DNA of 64,000 bases, taken from positions 50,656 through 114,655 of the forward strand of contig CAVZBZ010000016.1 of the NCBI GenBank assembly GCA_963773665.1, given 5' to 3'. This document shows positions 27,005 to 36,489 of the stretch, one piece after another. The notes beneath the pieces are model-generated. The model was not told the origin of the DNA. It ran no database searches and saw only the letters and a list, made by a program, of their open reading frames with translations. The DNA is from DATJLY01 sp963773665 (lineage in GTDB: Bacteria; Pseudomonadota; Alphaproteobacteria; ATCC43930; CGMCC-115725). Positions within the stretch are counted from its first letter, which is position 1, and the number at the start of each line of letters is the position of its first letter. The translations under genes were made by a program, and so were the position numbers.

Positions 27005-28513
27005 TTAGTCGTCGGCGGCGCCTTCCGCGAGCCGCGAGTGCGGCGCGGGCTGGCGCTGCGGGCTGAGCCGCGCCGGGATGGCGCAGGCGAAGCCCAGTAT
27101 GACGAGCGCGAACAATCCGACGATGTAATAGGCGCCGTGCATCGCCGCGCCGAACGCCTCGGCAAGCCGCGCGGCGAGGTCCGGGGGCAGCGCGCCGTGC
27201 TGCAGCAGGCGGTTGATCGCGTCGCCCGCATCCGGCACCTGCCGCGCGATCCCGCTGGTCAGGACGAAGCCGAAGAGCGCCGCGCCCAACGCCTGGCCCA
27301 TCGTGCGCATGAAGAGATTGGCGCCGGTGATGGCGCCGCGCTCGCCCCAGCCGACCGCGGTCTGCACCGCGACGATGAAGGTCGTGTTGCAGAACCCCAT
27401 GCCGAGGCCGAGCGTCGCCGCACCGAACGCGGCCCACGCCGGCCCGCTCGACGGCTCGAGCGTGAGCAGCACGCCGCTCCCGGCGAGCACGATGAGCCCG
27501 CCCATCACGCCTGCCGTGCGATATGAGGTGCGGATCATGAGCCGTCCACCCAGAATCGTGCCGAGCGTCCACACCACCGACGTCGCCCCGACCACGATCC
27601 CGGCCACGGTCGGGCTCCGCCCCATCGCGCCCTGCACATAGGCGGGCAGATATCCCGCGTTGCACATCATCATGAGGCCGATGACGGCCGAGCCGAAATT
27701 GCCGATGGCGATGAGCGGATGGCGCCACAGGCGGAACGGCACGATCGGCTCGGCGACGCGCAGCTCATGCACCGCGAGCACGGCAAGCGCCGCCGCGCCC
27801 GATCCCGCCAGCAGCGCCACCAGCGCCGGCGGCAGGCTCTCGGCCTGCACCAGCGCGACGAGGATAGTGCTCACGCCGAACATGAGGAGCGCCGCGCCGA
27901 GATAGTCGATGCGGTAGCGCCGCTTTGCCGCGCGCTCGTTGAGCACCAGCATCAGCATCGTCACCGCCGCGGCGCCGATCGGCAGATTGATCCAGAACAC
28001 CAAGGACCAGTGCAGGTGCTCGACGATGAAGGCGCCGAGCAGCGGCCCCAGGATCGCCGAGCCGCCGAACACCGACGACAGCCAGCCCTGCATCCGCGCG
28101 CGGTCGGCCGGCGGATAGATGTCGCCGATGATCGTCCAGGCGATCGGCTGGATCGCGCCCGCGCCCAGCCCCTGCACTGCGCGGAACAGGATGAGCGCCA
28201 GCATGCTCGGCGCGAAGCCGCACGCGGTCGATCCGGCGAGAAAAATCGCCGTGCCGGCGAAGAAGATGCGCTTCCTGCCCCACAGATCGGCGAGCCTGCC
28301 ATAGACCGGCGTGCTCGCCGCCTGCGCCAGGAGATATGACGCGAACACCCAGCTGAAGAGATGGAAGCCGCCGAGATCGCCGACGATGGTCGGCATCGCC
28401 GTGCCCACGATCGTCGATTCGACCGCGGCCATGAACTGCGCGAGAAGACAGGCGGTGGTGATGAGGCGGCGCCGCGCCAGGGTGTTTGGCGCGGGCCCGG
28501 AGTGCGGGGACAT
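27005..28513 (-). CDS. MFS multidrug efflux transporter, DHA2 (EmrB/QacA) family
   Basis: 502 residues with about 14 predicted helices. Motif A-like GRLADLWGRKR follows helix 2, and motif C-like FGGSAILGPLLGAF and WINLPIGA are characteristic of DHA2 drug:H+ antiporters. No EmrA-type membrane fusion protein is adjacent. The start is ATG 28513. Confidence 0.88.
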   Translation of the reverse strand: MSPHSGPAPNTLARRRLITTACLLAQFMAAVESTIVGTAMPTIVGDLGGFHLFSWVFASYLLAQAASTPVYGRLADLWGRKRIFFAGTAIFLAGSTACGFAPSMLALILFRAVQGLGAGAIQPIAWTIIGDIYPPADRARMQGWLSSVFGGSAILGPLLGAFIVEHLHWSLVFWINLPIGAAAVTMLMLVLNERAAKRRYRIDYLGAALLMFGVSTILVALVQAESLPPALVALLAGSGAAALAVLAVHELRVAEPIVPFRLWRHPLIAIGNFGSAVIGLMMMCNAGYLPAYVQGAMGRSPTVAGIVVGATSVVWTLGTILGGRLMIRTSYRTAGVMGGLIVLAGSGVLLTLEPSSGPAWAAFGAATLGLGMGFCNTTFIVAVQTAVGWGERGAITGANLFMRTMGQALGAALFGFVLTSGIARQVPDAGDAINRLLQHGALPPDLAARLAEAFGAAMHGAYYIVGLFALVILGFACAIPARLSPQRQPAPHSRLAEGAADD

Positions 28514-28544
28514 CCGGCCGCACGATAGGCGGCGGGGCCGGGCG

Positions 28545-28790
28545 CTACAAGGCGAGCGCCGCGTTCCGGCCGAGCTGCGGCGCATCGCGCCATGCGGCCA
28601 GGCACACGATCTTCTGCTGCTTGAGTTTTTGGCGCTTGGCGATGAGCCGCTTCAAGGCCGAGCGCCGCCCGCGCAATGCCTCCAGCGCCGTGCGCTGACC
28701 GGGCTCCTGGAGGCCGATGAGCTCGGCGACGCAAATGAGTTTTTCGAGCGTGAAAAGCGTTTTCGCCGCTTCCTCGACCGTCGCTGTCAT
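28545..28790 (-). CDS. Small hypothetical protein
   Basis: 81 residues, helical, rich in Leu, Lys and Arg: EEAAKTLFTLEKLICVAELIGLQ then SALKRLIAKRQKLKQQK. No domain recognised. High GC at third codon positions supports coding. Confidence 0.5.
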   Translation of the reverse strand: MTATVEEAAKTLFTLEKLICVAELIGLQEPGQRTALEALRGRRSALKRLIAKRQKLKQQKIVCLAAWRDAPQLGRNAALAL

Positions 28791-28907
28791 GGCATCCCTC
28801 CGCATCAACCTTCAGTTGGAGATACGGGACCGGGGTTCGCCCGGACTGTGAGCGATGTCACAGGCGGATACGAATTTTTAACCGCTTCCGCCGTCCTGGA
28901 TTGGCGC

Positions 28908-29288
28908 TCAGCCCCTGGCCGGCGCGCGCAGCACCTGGCCCACGAGCCGCACCAGCTCGTCCGGCTTCCACGGCTTCTGCAAGGTCTCGCCGTGCGGCGC
29001 GCCGGGCGAGCGGATCGTGGCGACGCGCGAGAATCCGGTCGAGTAGATGAGGCGCAGGCCCGGGCGCAGCTCTCGCGCGCGGCGTGCAAGCGCGTAGCCG
29101 TCGAGCAGGCCCGGCATGATGATGTCGGTGACAAGGAGGCGGAACCGCAAGCCCTGCTCCATCAGCACGAGGGCGATGTCGCCGTTGGCCGCCCCTTGGA
29201 CCGCGTAGCCTCCTTGGCGCAGCGCCTCGAGGCCGATCTCGAGTACGTCGCGCTCGTCGTCGACGAGCAGGATCTCGGGTTCCGGCAT
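28908..29288 (-). CDS. Single-domain response regulator
   Basis: A 126-residue receiver: acidic pair DDE in EILLVDDERDVL, phospho-acceptor Asp in LLVTDIIMPG, Thr/Ser switch in LIYSTGFSR, and a conserved Lys in LQKPWKPDEL. It has no output domain. Start ATG 29288 chosen over an in-frame upstream codon because it gives the usual N-terminus. No kinase is adjacent. Confidence 0.85.
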   Translation of the reverse strand: MPEPEILLVDDERDVLEIGLEALRQGGYAVQGAANGDIALVLMEQGLRFRLLVTDIIMPGLLDGYALARRARELRPGLRLIYSTGFSRVATIRSPGAPHGETLQKPWKPDELVRLVGQVLRAPARG

Positions 29289-29427
29289 GCGCGGGATGCT
29301 ACGCACGGGCGCGGTTCCGGCAATCGCTCTTTATGGCGAAAGGCCGCCGCCACCCTTAAGCATGCCCGTTTCCAACCGCTGCGCGATCGATGATAATGGC
29401 GGCCGCACCCGGGGCGGGAGGAATTGA

Positions 29428-30660
29428 ATGGATACGCTGACAGTCCGCGACATCGATCTCGAGGCGATCGACACACCGACCATCCTCAAGAATGCGAGCG
29501 AGCAGGCGGCAAAGCGGCGCTACGAGGATTTCTGTATCGTCGACGTCGATTCGCATCACTACGAAACCGACTCGTTCGCCGAGATCCTGAAATACATCGA
29601 GGACCCGGTGCTGCGCCACCAGGCGCAGTTCCAGGGCATGAGCCGCAACAGCATCACCGGCCCGCGCGGCGGCTACCAGGAATTGGCCGGCCGCGTGACG
29701 CGGCTGTCGGCCCGCCGCCACGACAAGGTCGAGCCCGACGTGAAGCGCGACATCGCGCTGACGCGGCGCTGGATGGACGCGCTCGGCGTCGACATGACCT
29801 GCCTCTTCCCGACGCCGATGCTGGCGCTGGGGCTCGCCCCCAGGGTCGAGGTCGAGGTGGCGCTGGCGCGGGCCTACAACCGCTGGCTCGTCGAGGAGAT
29901 CCTGCCGCTCGAGCCGCGCATGCGCTCGATGCTCTATCTCCCCTACAATGAGCCCAGCGAATGCTACCGCATGGTCGAGGAATTCGCCGACAAGAAGGGC
30001 GTGTGCGGCTTCTGCATCACGGCGCCGCATTACCGCGGCGTCTATGACAACGCCTACGCCAAGACCTATGCGGCGATCGAGGAGCGGGGATTGCCGCTTT
30101 CGTTCCACAGCGCCTTCATGTGGGGCGGCGACCGCACCATGGAGCTGTGCAACCGGTTCATCGCCGTCCATGCGCTGGGCTTCACCTTCTACAACATGGT
30201 GCATCTCACCAATTGGCTCGTGAACGGCATGCCCGAGCGCTATCCGAAGCTCAAGGTGATCTGGATCGAGAGCGGGCTCGCCTGGCTCATGTTCCTGATG
30301 CAGCGCCTCGACAACGAATACATGATGCGCAGCTCCGAGGTGCCGCTCCTGAAGCGCAAGCCGAGCGAATACATCCGCGAGATGTATTTCACGACGCAGC
30401 CGATGGAGATGGTCGGCAACCGCGAGGAGCTCGAGCTCGTCTTCAAGCGCATCAACGCCGACACGCAGCTCCTCTATTCGTCGGACTATCCGCACTGGGA
30501 CATGGATTTGCCGAGCACGATCTACGACCTGCCGTTCCTGAACGATCAGCAGAAGCGCAACATCCTGGGCGGCAACGCGATGAAGCTGTTCAATCTCGAG
30601 CCGATCATCTCGGACGCCAAGAAGAGCCGCCTCGCGCAGCGCAACGGCGCGCAGGCCTAG
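29428..30660 (+). CDS. Amidohydrolase family 2 (ACMSD-like) metal hydrolase
   Basis: 410 residues. The metal site DVDSHHYE is the xHxH-like motif of amidohydrolase family 2. Further His residues lie in PLSFHSAFMWGG and FYNMVHLTNW, and the catalytic Asp is in LYSSDYPHWDMD. Family members decarboxylate or hydrolyse aromatic acids, such as aminocarboxymuconate semialdehyde. GGGAGG precedes the ATG. It converges on the regulator gene. Confidence 0.82.
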   Translation: MDTLTVRDIDLEAIDTPTILKNASEQAAKRRYEDFCIVDVDSHHYETDSFAEILKYIEDPVLRHQAQFQGMSRNSITGPRGGYQELAGRVTRLSARRHDKVEPDVKRDIALTRRWMDALGVDMTCLFPTPMLALGLAPRVEVEVALARAYNRWLVEEILPLEPRMRSMLYLPYNEPSECYRMVEEFADKKGVCGFCITAPHYRGVYDNAYAKTYAAIEERGLPLSFHSAFMWGGDRTMELCNRFIAVHALGFTFYNMVHLTNWLVNGMPERYPKLKVIWIESGLAWLMFLMQRLDNEYMMRSSEVPLLKRKPSEYIREMYFTTQPMEMVGNREELELVFKRINADTQLLYSSDYPHWDMDLPSTIYDLPFLNDQQKRNILGGNAMKLFNLEPIISDAKKSRLAQRNGAQA

Positions 30661-32076
30661 TCACCGCGGCTTGAAGGCATAGGCCGAGGGGCCGCGCACG
30701 GTCTCGTCGACGACGAGGCGGTGCTGCAGCGGCGGGAAGGCGCGCTGGCGGCAGTCGGTGCGCTCGCACAGCCGACAGCCGATACCGATCTCCGTCGCCG
30801 CCTCGCGCCGCGCGAGGTCGCGCCCGTCGGCATAGACCAGCTCGCCCGCGCGCGCGAGGTCGCAGCCGAGCCCCACCGCCTCGTGCGTCACCGGCGCGTG
30901 GAAGCGCCCGCCCGGCTTTTCGACCGAGCGCGCGATGCAGAAGAAGGCGGCGCCGTCCGGCAGCACGGCGATCTGCGTGCGGATGAGGCCCGGCGTCGCG
31001 AACGCCTCGTGCACGACGAAGCGCGGGCACGCGCCGCCGTAGCGCGAGAAGTGGAAGCCCGCCGCCGAAAAGCGCTTGGTCAGATTGCCGGCGATATCGA
31101 CGCGGGCGAAGAAGAACGGAATGCCGGCATCGCCCGGCCGCGCCAACGTGGTGAGCCGGTGCGCCGCCTGCTCGAACGAGACGCCGAAGCGGTGCATCAG
31201 CACCTCGATGTCGTAGCGGGCCTCGCGCGCAGCGGCAAGAAACGCCGCGTACGGCATCAGCACCGCGCCTGCGAAATAATTGGCAAGGCCGACGCGGACC
31301 AAGGTCTCGCTTTCGGGCGCGGCAGGCTTTGCATCGCGCACGACGGCGCCGATTGCGTCACCGGCTTCAACGAGGCCGAGCTGATAGGCCAGTTGGAAAA
31401 CGCGGCTCGGCGGCGGCAGCACTTCCGACAGGTAGAGCGTCCGCACCTTGGGCTCATAGCGCCGCAATGCGCCGCCCATGCGCTCGACCGGCGCCACCGC
31501 AACCGACATCGAGTGGCGTGAGGACAGGCGATCGGCGATGCGGCGGCTGAGTTCGCCGCATTCCTCGCCGCCGAGCGCCAGCCCTTCGGCCGCGTCCTCG
31601 ATCGCCGGGAAATGATTGGCGTGCGCCTCGAAGAAATCGCGCGCCTCCTCGGTCGGCAGCACGATCCGGCGCGTGCGCCCGCCCGGCAGGTCGAGCTGCA
31701 AGGCTTGGGCATCTTCGCGCGCGGCGCGAAAAGCGCGATAGAGATCGACGATGGCGCGGCCGGCCTTGGGCGCGTTGGCGACGAGGCGCCTGATCTCGTC
31801 GCCGTCGATCTCGCCCGCGCCCAGCCCGGCATCGGCGAACACTTCGCCGAGCGAGGCCGCGAGCCGCCGCTCGGCGTCGTCCGACAGTTCCTGGAGATCG
31901 ATGCCGAACGTCTGGCCGAGCTTCAGGATGAGCGCGACCGTGACCGGCCGCTCGTCGTGCTCGATGAGATTGAGATAGCTCGCGCTGATGCCGAGCCGCT
32001 CCGCCATGTGCTGCTGCGTCAGCTTCCGCTCCTGCCGCAGGCGGCGGATTTTCGCGCCCAGCAGCACCTTGGTCAT
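30661..32076 (-). CDS. XRE-family regulator with ImmA/IrrE-like and short-chain acyl-CoA (ScfR/RamB-type) domains
   Basis: About 471 residues. The N-terminal HTH (KIRRLRQERKLTQQHMAERLGISASYLNLIE in segments) is followed by a DUF955/ImmA-like region (residues about 160-290) and a C-terminal DUF2083 domain ending with a Cys cluster, GCRLCERTDCRQRAFP. This is the RamB/PrpR/ScfR architecture that senses propionyl- or acetyl-CoA status. Its divergence from isocitrate lyase matches the role of RamB in glyoxylate-cycle control. Start ATG 32076. Confidence 0.85.
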   Translation of the reverse strand: MTKVLLGAKIRRLRQERKLTQQHMAERLGISASYLNLIEHDERPVTVALILKLGQTFGIDLQELSDDAERRLAASLGEVFADAGLGAGEIDGDEIRRLVANAPKAGRAIVDLYRAFRAAREDAQALQLDLPGGRTRRIVLPTEEARDFFEAHANHFPAIEDAAEGLALGGEECGELSRRIADRLSSRHSMSVAVAPVERMGGALRRYEPKVRTLYLSEVLPPPSRVFQLAYQLGLVEAGDAIGAVVRDAKPAAPESETLVRVGLANYFAGAVLMPYAAFLAAAREARYDIEVLMHRFGVSFEQAAHRLTTLARPGDAGIPFFFARVDIAGNLTKRFSAAGFHFSRYGGACPRFVVHEAFATPGLIRTQIAVLPDGAAFFCIARSVEKPGGRFHAPVTHEAVGLGCDLARAGELVYADGRDLARREAATEIGIGCRLCERTDCRQRAFPPLQHRLVVDETVRGPSAYAFKPR

Positions 32077-32097
32077 CGCCATGTCACGCACCGCAAT

Positions 32098-32202
32098 ATC
32101 TTTACAGATTTACAAACGCTGCCATTACCTGAAAATCTTACAACGGGTTTACCCGCTGCTATGGCGAAACATCCTTGGAATTGTCGTTCGCAATGTAAAG
32201 AT
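32098..32202. promoter_or_regulatory. Candidate operators between the ScfR-type regulator and aceA
   Basis: ATCTTTACA at 32098-32106 and its inverted form TGTAAAGAT at 32194-32202, each next to CGCAAT. A related ATCTTACA lies near 32135. They lie in the shared promoter region of the divergent regulator and aceA, so they are plausible binding sites for that regulator. Confidence 0.45.
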
Positions 32203-32241
32203 TGTCGAGCCTTTCCACTTTGCCCCTAAAGGATCTGCCGC

Positions 32242-33537
32242 ATGAGCGAAATGATCAGGACCAATGAAGCCCGGTGGCGCGGCGTGACGCGCGACTTCAC
32301 CACCGCCGACGTGCAGCGCCTGTCGGGCTCGGTGCGCCTTGCGCACACGCTGGCCGAGCGCGGCGCCAGGCGCCTGTGGGCGCTGCTGCACGAGGAGGCC
32401 TATGTCCCGGCCTTGGGCGCGCTCACCGGCAACCAGGCGCTGCAGCAGGTCAAGGCGGGCTTGAAGTCGATCTATCTGTCCGGCTGGCAGGTCGCGGCCG
32501 ACGCCAACAACGCCGGCGAGATGTATCCCGACCAGAGTCTCTATCCGGCAAGCTCGGTGCCCGAGGTGGTGCGCCGGATCAACCGCACTTTTCAGCGCGC
32601 CGACCAGATCCAGACGCTCGAACGGACGGGCGGCATCGATTTCTTCGCGCCGATCGTGGCCGACGCCGAAGCGGGCTTCGGCGGCCCGCTCAACGCGTTC
32701 GAGCTGATGAAGGCGATGATCGAGGCGGGCGCGGCGGGCGTCCATTTCGAGGACCAATTGGCGTCCGAGAAGAAGTGCGGGCATCTGGGCGGCAAGGTGC
32801 TGGTGCCGATGCAGCAGTTCATCCGCACGCTCAATGCCGCGCGGCTCGCCGCCGACGTCGAAGGCGTGCCGACCTTGCTCATCGCGCGCACGGACGCCGA
32901 ATCGGCGCAGCTCATCACTGCCGATATCGATCCGCGCGACCGCAAGTTCCTCTCGGGCGAGCGCACGCCGGAAGGCTTCTTCCGCATCAGGAAGGGAGTT
33001 GGGGCCGACTATGCGATCGCGCGCGGCATTGCTTTTGCCGAATATGCCGATCTCGTGTGGTGGGAAACCTCGGAGCCCGATCTCGCCGACGCCAAGCGCT
33101 TCGCCGATGCGATCCACCATCACTTCCCGGAGAAGCTTTTGGCCTACAACTGCTCGCCCTCGTTCAACTGGCGCAAGAAATTGGCCGCGCACGAGATCGC
33201 CGAGTTCCAGGCGAGCCTCGGCGCCATGGGCTACAAGTACCAGTTCGTGACGCTCGCCGGGTTCCACCAGCTCAATCACGGCATGTTCGAGCTGGCGCGC
33301 GGATATCGCGAGCGCGGCTTGGCGGCCTATGCCGACCTGCAGGAGGCGGAGTTCGCTTCCGAATCGTTCGGCTACAGCGCCATCCGCCACCAGCGCGAAG
33401 TCGGAACCGGCTATTTCGATGCGGTGTCGGTGGCGCTCTCGGGCGGCGCGTCATCCACGACGGCGATGGCCGGCTCGACCGAAGTGGGCCAGTTCTACGA
33501 CGGCCTCCATCCCGAGGAGGCGGTCGCCGCGCAATAG
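32242..33537 (+). CDS. aceA: Isocitrate lyase
   Basis: Splits isocitrate into glyoxylate and succinate, first step of the glyoxylate bypass. The 431-residue protein has GWQVAADAN, the metal-binding PIVADAEAGFGG and the catalytic signature KKCGHLGGK. The C-terminal part (NCSPSFNWRKKL, TLAGFHQLNHGMF) is intact. No malate synthase is nearby. Confidence 0.95.
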   Translation: MSEMIRTNEARWRGVTRDFTTADVQRLSGSVRLAHTLAERGARRLWALLHEEAYVPALGALTGNQALQQVKAGLKSIYLSGWQVAADANNAGEMYPDQSLYPASSVPEVVRRINRTFQRADQIQTLERTGGIDFFAPIVADAEAGFGGPLNAFELMKAMIEAGAAGVHFEDQLASEKKCGHLGGKVLVPMQQFIRTLNAARLAADVEGVPTLLIARTDAESAQLITADIDPRDRKFLSGERTPEGFFRIRKGVGADYAIARGIAFAEYADLVWWETSEPDLADAKRFADAIHHHFPEKLLAYNCSPSFNWRKKLAAHEIAEFQASLGAMGYKYQFVTLAGFHQLNHGMFELARGYRERGLAAYADLQEAEFASESFGYSAIRHQREVGTGYFDAVSVALSGGASSTTAMAGSTEVGQFYDGLHPEEAVAAQ

Positions 33538-33543
33538 CGCGAT

Positions 33544-34587
33544 CTACTGCGCCGCAATGCGCGTGCGCTGCTCGTCGGCGATCATCGCCTCGAGCATGCG
33601 CCGCGCGGCGATGCCGCCGGCGTCGTGGTTCATGTCGATGCGCGGCGGCTCGCCGCCTTGCTCGATGTTCGCCTGCTGCGCGCCGACGATCGCCAGATCT
33701 TCGAGGAACGCCGTGTGGACGTTCTGGAAGATGAGGTCGGTCAGCCATTTCTTGTCGAGCCCGAAATTATGCGCCTGGGCCCAGAAATAATGGGTCGTGC
33801 GTTGCGTCTCGGGCGTGATGGCGTTCAGGTTCCGCATGGTGATGCCGCGCGAGCGGTCGCCCTCGCGCGCGCCGGTGCCGGTGAGCGCGCAGCCCACGTC
33901 GAGCCGCACGAAGGCGGCGGGCGTCCAGTCGATGATCTGCCAGCGATCGACTTGCTGGTCGGGCGCAAATCCCCCGGCGCGCTGGAAGAACGGCGGGGCG
34001 GGGCTGTCCATCACCCAGCGCGTCACGCGCACGCCGCGCTCGAGCCGCTCGGATTTCATCGGCGTCTGCGCCACCTTGTCGGTGCCGAGCGTCGTCGGGT
34101 GCACGAAGCTCAGATGCGACAGGTCGAGCAGGTTCTCGACCAGCAGCACGTAATTGCCCGGAAGGTCGAGCCGCTCGCCGGCAAAGCGCCAGTTGGGATC
34201 GTCCATCCAGTGGAAATCCTCGATCGTGCTGGGATCGGCCAACGCCGGATCGCCCATCCAGATCCAGATCCAGTGATTGCGCTCCACCACCGGATAGCTC
34301 CGCACGCGCGCGCCCGGCGGGATCGTGCTCTGGCCCGGTATGGCGATGCAGGCGCCGCTCGGATCATAGGTGAAGCCGTGATAGGGGCATTCGAGCGCGT
34401 CGCCGCGCAACTTTCCGCGCGACAAGGGCGCGTGCCGGTGGCAGCAGCGGTCGGCGAGCGCCACGGGGCGCCCCTCCTCGGTGCGGTAGAACACCACCGG
34501 CTCGTCGAGCAGGATGCGCCGCAACAGGTCCATGCGCGTGACCTCGTGGTCCCACGCCGCGACGTACCAGCAATTGCGCAAGAACAT
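33544..34587 (-). CDS. Rieske non-haem iron oxygenase (vanillate O-demethylase VanA-like)
   Basis: 347 residues. The Rieske 2Fe-2S motif is CCH...CPYHG (DRCCHRHAPLSRG, then ECPYHGF). The mononuclear iron site is ENLLDLSHLSFVHPTTL, with bridging Asp and two His. This is the VanA/CAO-like single-subunit oxygenase type. No reductase (VanB) is adjacent, so it must borrow one. The start MFLRNCWYVAAW at 34587 is typical; a longer frame upstream is repeat sequence. Confidence 0.85.
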   Translation of the reverse strand: MFLRNCWYVAAWDHEVTRMDLLRRILLDEPVVFYRTEEGRPVALADRCCHRHAPLSRGKLRGDALECPYHGFTYDPSGACIAIPGQSTIPPGARVRSYPVVERNHWIWIWMGDPALADPSTIEDFHWMDDPNWRFAGERLDLPGNYVLLVENLLDLSHLSFVHPTTLGTDKVAQTPMKSERLERGVRVTRWVMDSPAPPFFQRAGGFAPDQQVDRWQIIDWTPAAFVRLDVGCALTGTGAREGDRSRGITMRNLNAITPETQRTTHYFWAQAHNFGLDKKWLTDLIFQNVHTAFLEDLAIVGAQQANIEQGGEPPRIDMNHDAGGIAARRMLEAMIADEQRTRIAAQ

Positions 34588-34615
34588 GCCATTCTCCGAT
34601 CTTAGCCGCCGCGAT

Positions 34616-34690
34616 TTTGTCATTGCGGGCGAAGCGAAGCAATCTCCCCGCCGGGATTGCTTCGTTTCGCTCCTCGCAATGACAGGCTCA
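34616..34690. repeat. REP-like palindromic repeat, ATTGCTTCG/CGCAATGAC type
   Basis: TCATTGCGGGCGAAGCGAAG, CAATCTC, then GGGATTGCTTCG and CTCCTCGCAATGACAG form an imperfect inverted repeat. It lies in the divergent promoter region between the Rieske oxygenase and hyuB-like genes and extends the oxygenase frame artificially. A related copy is at about 16270-16330. Confidence 0.7.
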
Positions 34691-34727
34691 GGTTCCATTC
34701 CGCGGCAATTCGCGCTACGACAGGTCG

Positions 34728-36473
34728 ATGCCGCGCGACAACCGCAACGGGGCGGATCCCGTCGTCACCGAGATCCTGCGCAACGCCTTCATCGCCGCGA
34801 CCGAGGAGATGAAGACGAACCTGATGCGCACCGCCTACAACGTCATCATCTACGAGGCCCTGGACTTCACCACCGGCCTCTTCACCGCATCGGGCGAGAC
34901 CGTGTCGATCGGCCTGGGCCTGCCGATGTTCATCCGCGGCATGGCCGAGACGGTGCGGGCGAAGATCCAGCATTTCGGCCTCGAGCGCATGGCGCCGGGC
35001 GACATCCTCATCACCAACGACGCCTATACCACCGGGAGCCACCTGAACCACGTCACGCTCACGCTGCCGATCTTCGTCAAGGGCGAGCTCGTGGCGTTTT
35101 CCTGCTGCATGGCGCACTGGCTCGACATCGGCGGCAATCTCAATCGCACGGCCGGCACCGACATCTATTCCGAGGGATTGCAGATCCCGTACCTGAAATA
35201 TCAGAGCGCCGGCGTCGTCAATCGCGACCTCGTCGACATCATCCGCATGAACGTGCGCATCCCGAGCCGCGCCATGGGCGATCTGCGCGCCCAGGTGACC
35301 GCGGTCAAGACCGGCGAGCGCCGCATCAAGGAGCTGGTCGGGCGCTATGGCAAGGATGCGTTCGTCGGCGCCATTCGCACCATCATGGACCGCTCGGAGA
35401 AAGCCGCGCGCGCCCGCACGCTCAGCATTCCCGACGGCGAGTACGAGGCCGAATCCTTCATGGACGATGACGGCATAGAGGTCGGCCGCAAGGTGCCGAT
35501 CAAGGTCCGCGTCGTCGTCGCCGGCGACGAGATGACGATCGATCTGTCCGGCATCTCGCCGCAGGTGAGGGGATATTTCAATTCCGGCATGACGACCGGC
35601 CTCGGCTGCACCCAGGTCGCCTACAAGTGCCTGACATCGCCGACCGATTATCCGGTGAATGACGGCTCGTTCCGCAGCCTTCATTCGATCGTGCCGGCGG
35701 GTCGCGTGGTCAGCGCCGTGCGCCCCGCGCCGATGCGCAAATGGATGACCTATCCGATGACGGTGATCGACACGGTGTTCAAGGCCTTGGCGCCCGCCAT
35801 TCCGGCCCGCGTCATCGCCGGCCACCACGCCGATCTCGTCATCTCGAATTTCCACGGCATCGATCGCCGCTCGCGCCAGTTCTTCATCGCCTCGACCGGG
35901 CCCCTGGGCGGCGGCTGGGGCGCCAAGGAGAACGAGGACGGCGTCTCGGCCACGGTCTGCATCAACGACGGCGACACGCACAACAGCCCCAACGAGCAAA
36001 CGGAAGCGAAATTTCCGCTGGTGGTCGAAAGCTGCAAGCTCATTGCCGATTCGGGCGGCGCGGGCCGCACGCGCGGCGGCTTGGGCGTCGAGACCGTGCT
36101 GCGCGCGCGCTCCGACATCGTGTTCTCGACCCAGGTGGACCGCATCCTGTGCAAGCCGTGGGGGCTCGCCGGCGGGCTCGAGGCGAGCGGCAACGAGGTC
36201 GCGCTCCGCATCGACGGCGCCTGGCAGGACGATTACCCCAACGGCAAGCTGCACATCGACCGCCTGAAGGACGGCGACGCCGTGCGCATGCGCTCGGGCG
36301 GCGGCGGCGGCTACGGCCCGCCCAAGGAGCGCCCGGTCGAGACCGTGCTCGAAGACGTGCGCCAGGGCTATGTCTCAATCGAGGCGGCGCGGACGCTCTA
36401 TGGCGTCGCCGTCGATCCGGAAACGTTTTTGCTCGATCGCGCGGCGACGGAGCGGCTGCGCGCCGCGATGTAA
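34728..36473 (+). CDS. Hydantoinase B/oxoprolinase family protein
   Basis: 581 residues. DPVVTEILRNAFIAATEEMKTNLMRTAYN, GDILITNDAYTTGSHLNH and GGGGGYGPPKERP are hallmarks of HyuB-type subunits, which normally pair with an ATP-binding HyuA in hydantoinase, oxoprolinase or acetone/acetophenone carboxylase complexes. No hyuA is in the window, which is unusual. The substrate is open. Confidence 0.88.
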   Translation: MPRDNRNGADPVVTEILRNAFIAATEEMKTNLMRTAYNVIIYEALDFTTGLFTASGETVSIGLGLPMFIRGMAETVRAKIQHFGLERMAPGDILITNDAYTTGSHLNHVTLTLPIFVKGELVAFSCCMAHWLDIGGNLNRTAGTDIYSEGLQIPYLKYQSAGVVNRDLVDIIRMNVRIPSRAMGDLRAQVTAVKTGERRIKELVGRYGKDAFVGAIRTIMDRSEKAARARTLSIPDGEYEAESFMDDDGIEVGRKVPIKVRVVVAGDEMTIDLSGISPQVRGYFNSGMTTGLGCTQVAYKCLTSPTDYPVNDGSFRSLHSIVPAGRVVSAVRPAPMRKWMTYPMTVIDTVFKALAPAIPARVIAGHHADLVISNFHGIDRRSRQFFIASTGPLGGGWGAKENEDGVSATVCINDGDTHNSPNEQTEAKFPLVVESCKLIADSGGAGRTRGGLGVETVLRARSDIVFSTQVDRILCKPWGLAGGLEASGNEVALRIDGAWQDDYPNGKLHIDRLKDGDAVRMRSGGGGGYGPPKERPVETVLEDVRQGYVSIEAARTLYGVAVDPETFLLDRAATERLRAAM

Positions 36474-36489
36474 GGCGGCGCTTTTCCGC

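Noticed and set aside
27213..28339. Plus-strand open frames over the DHA2 transporter
   Set aside because: Antisense of a 14-helix transporter with conserved MFS motifs.
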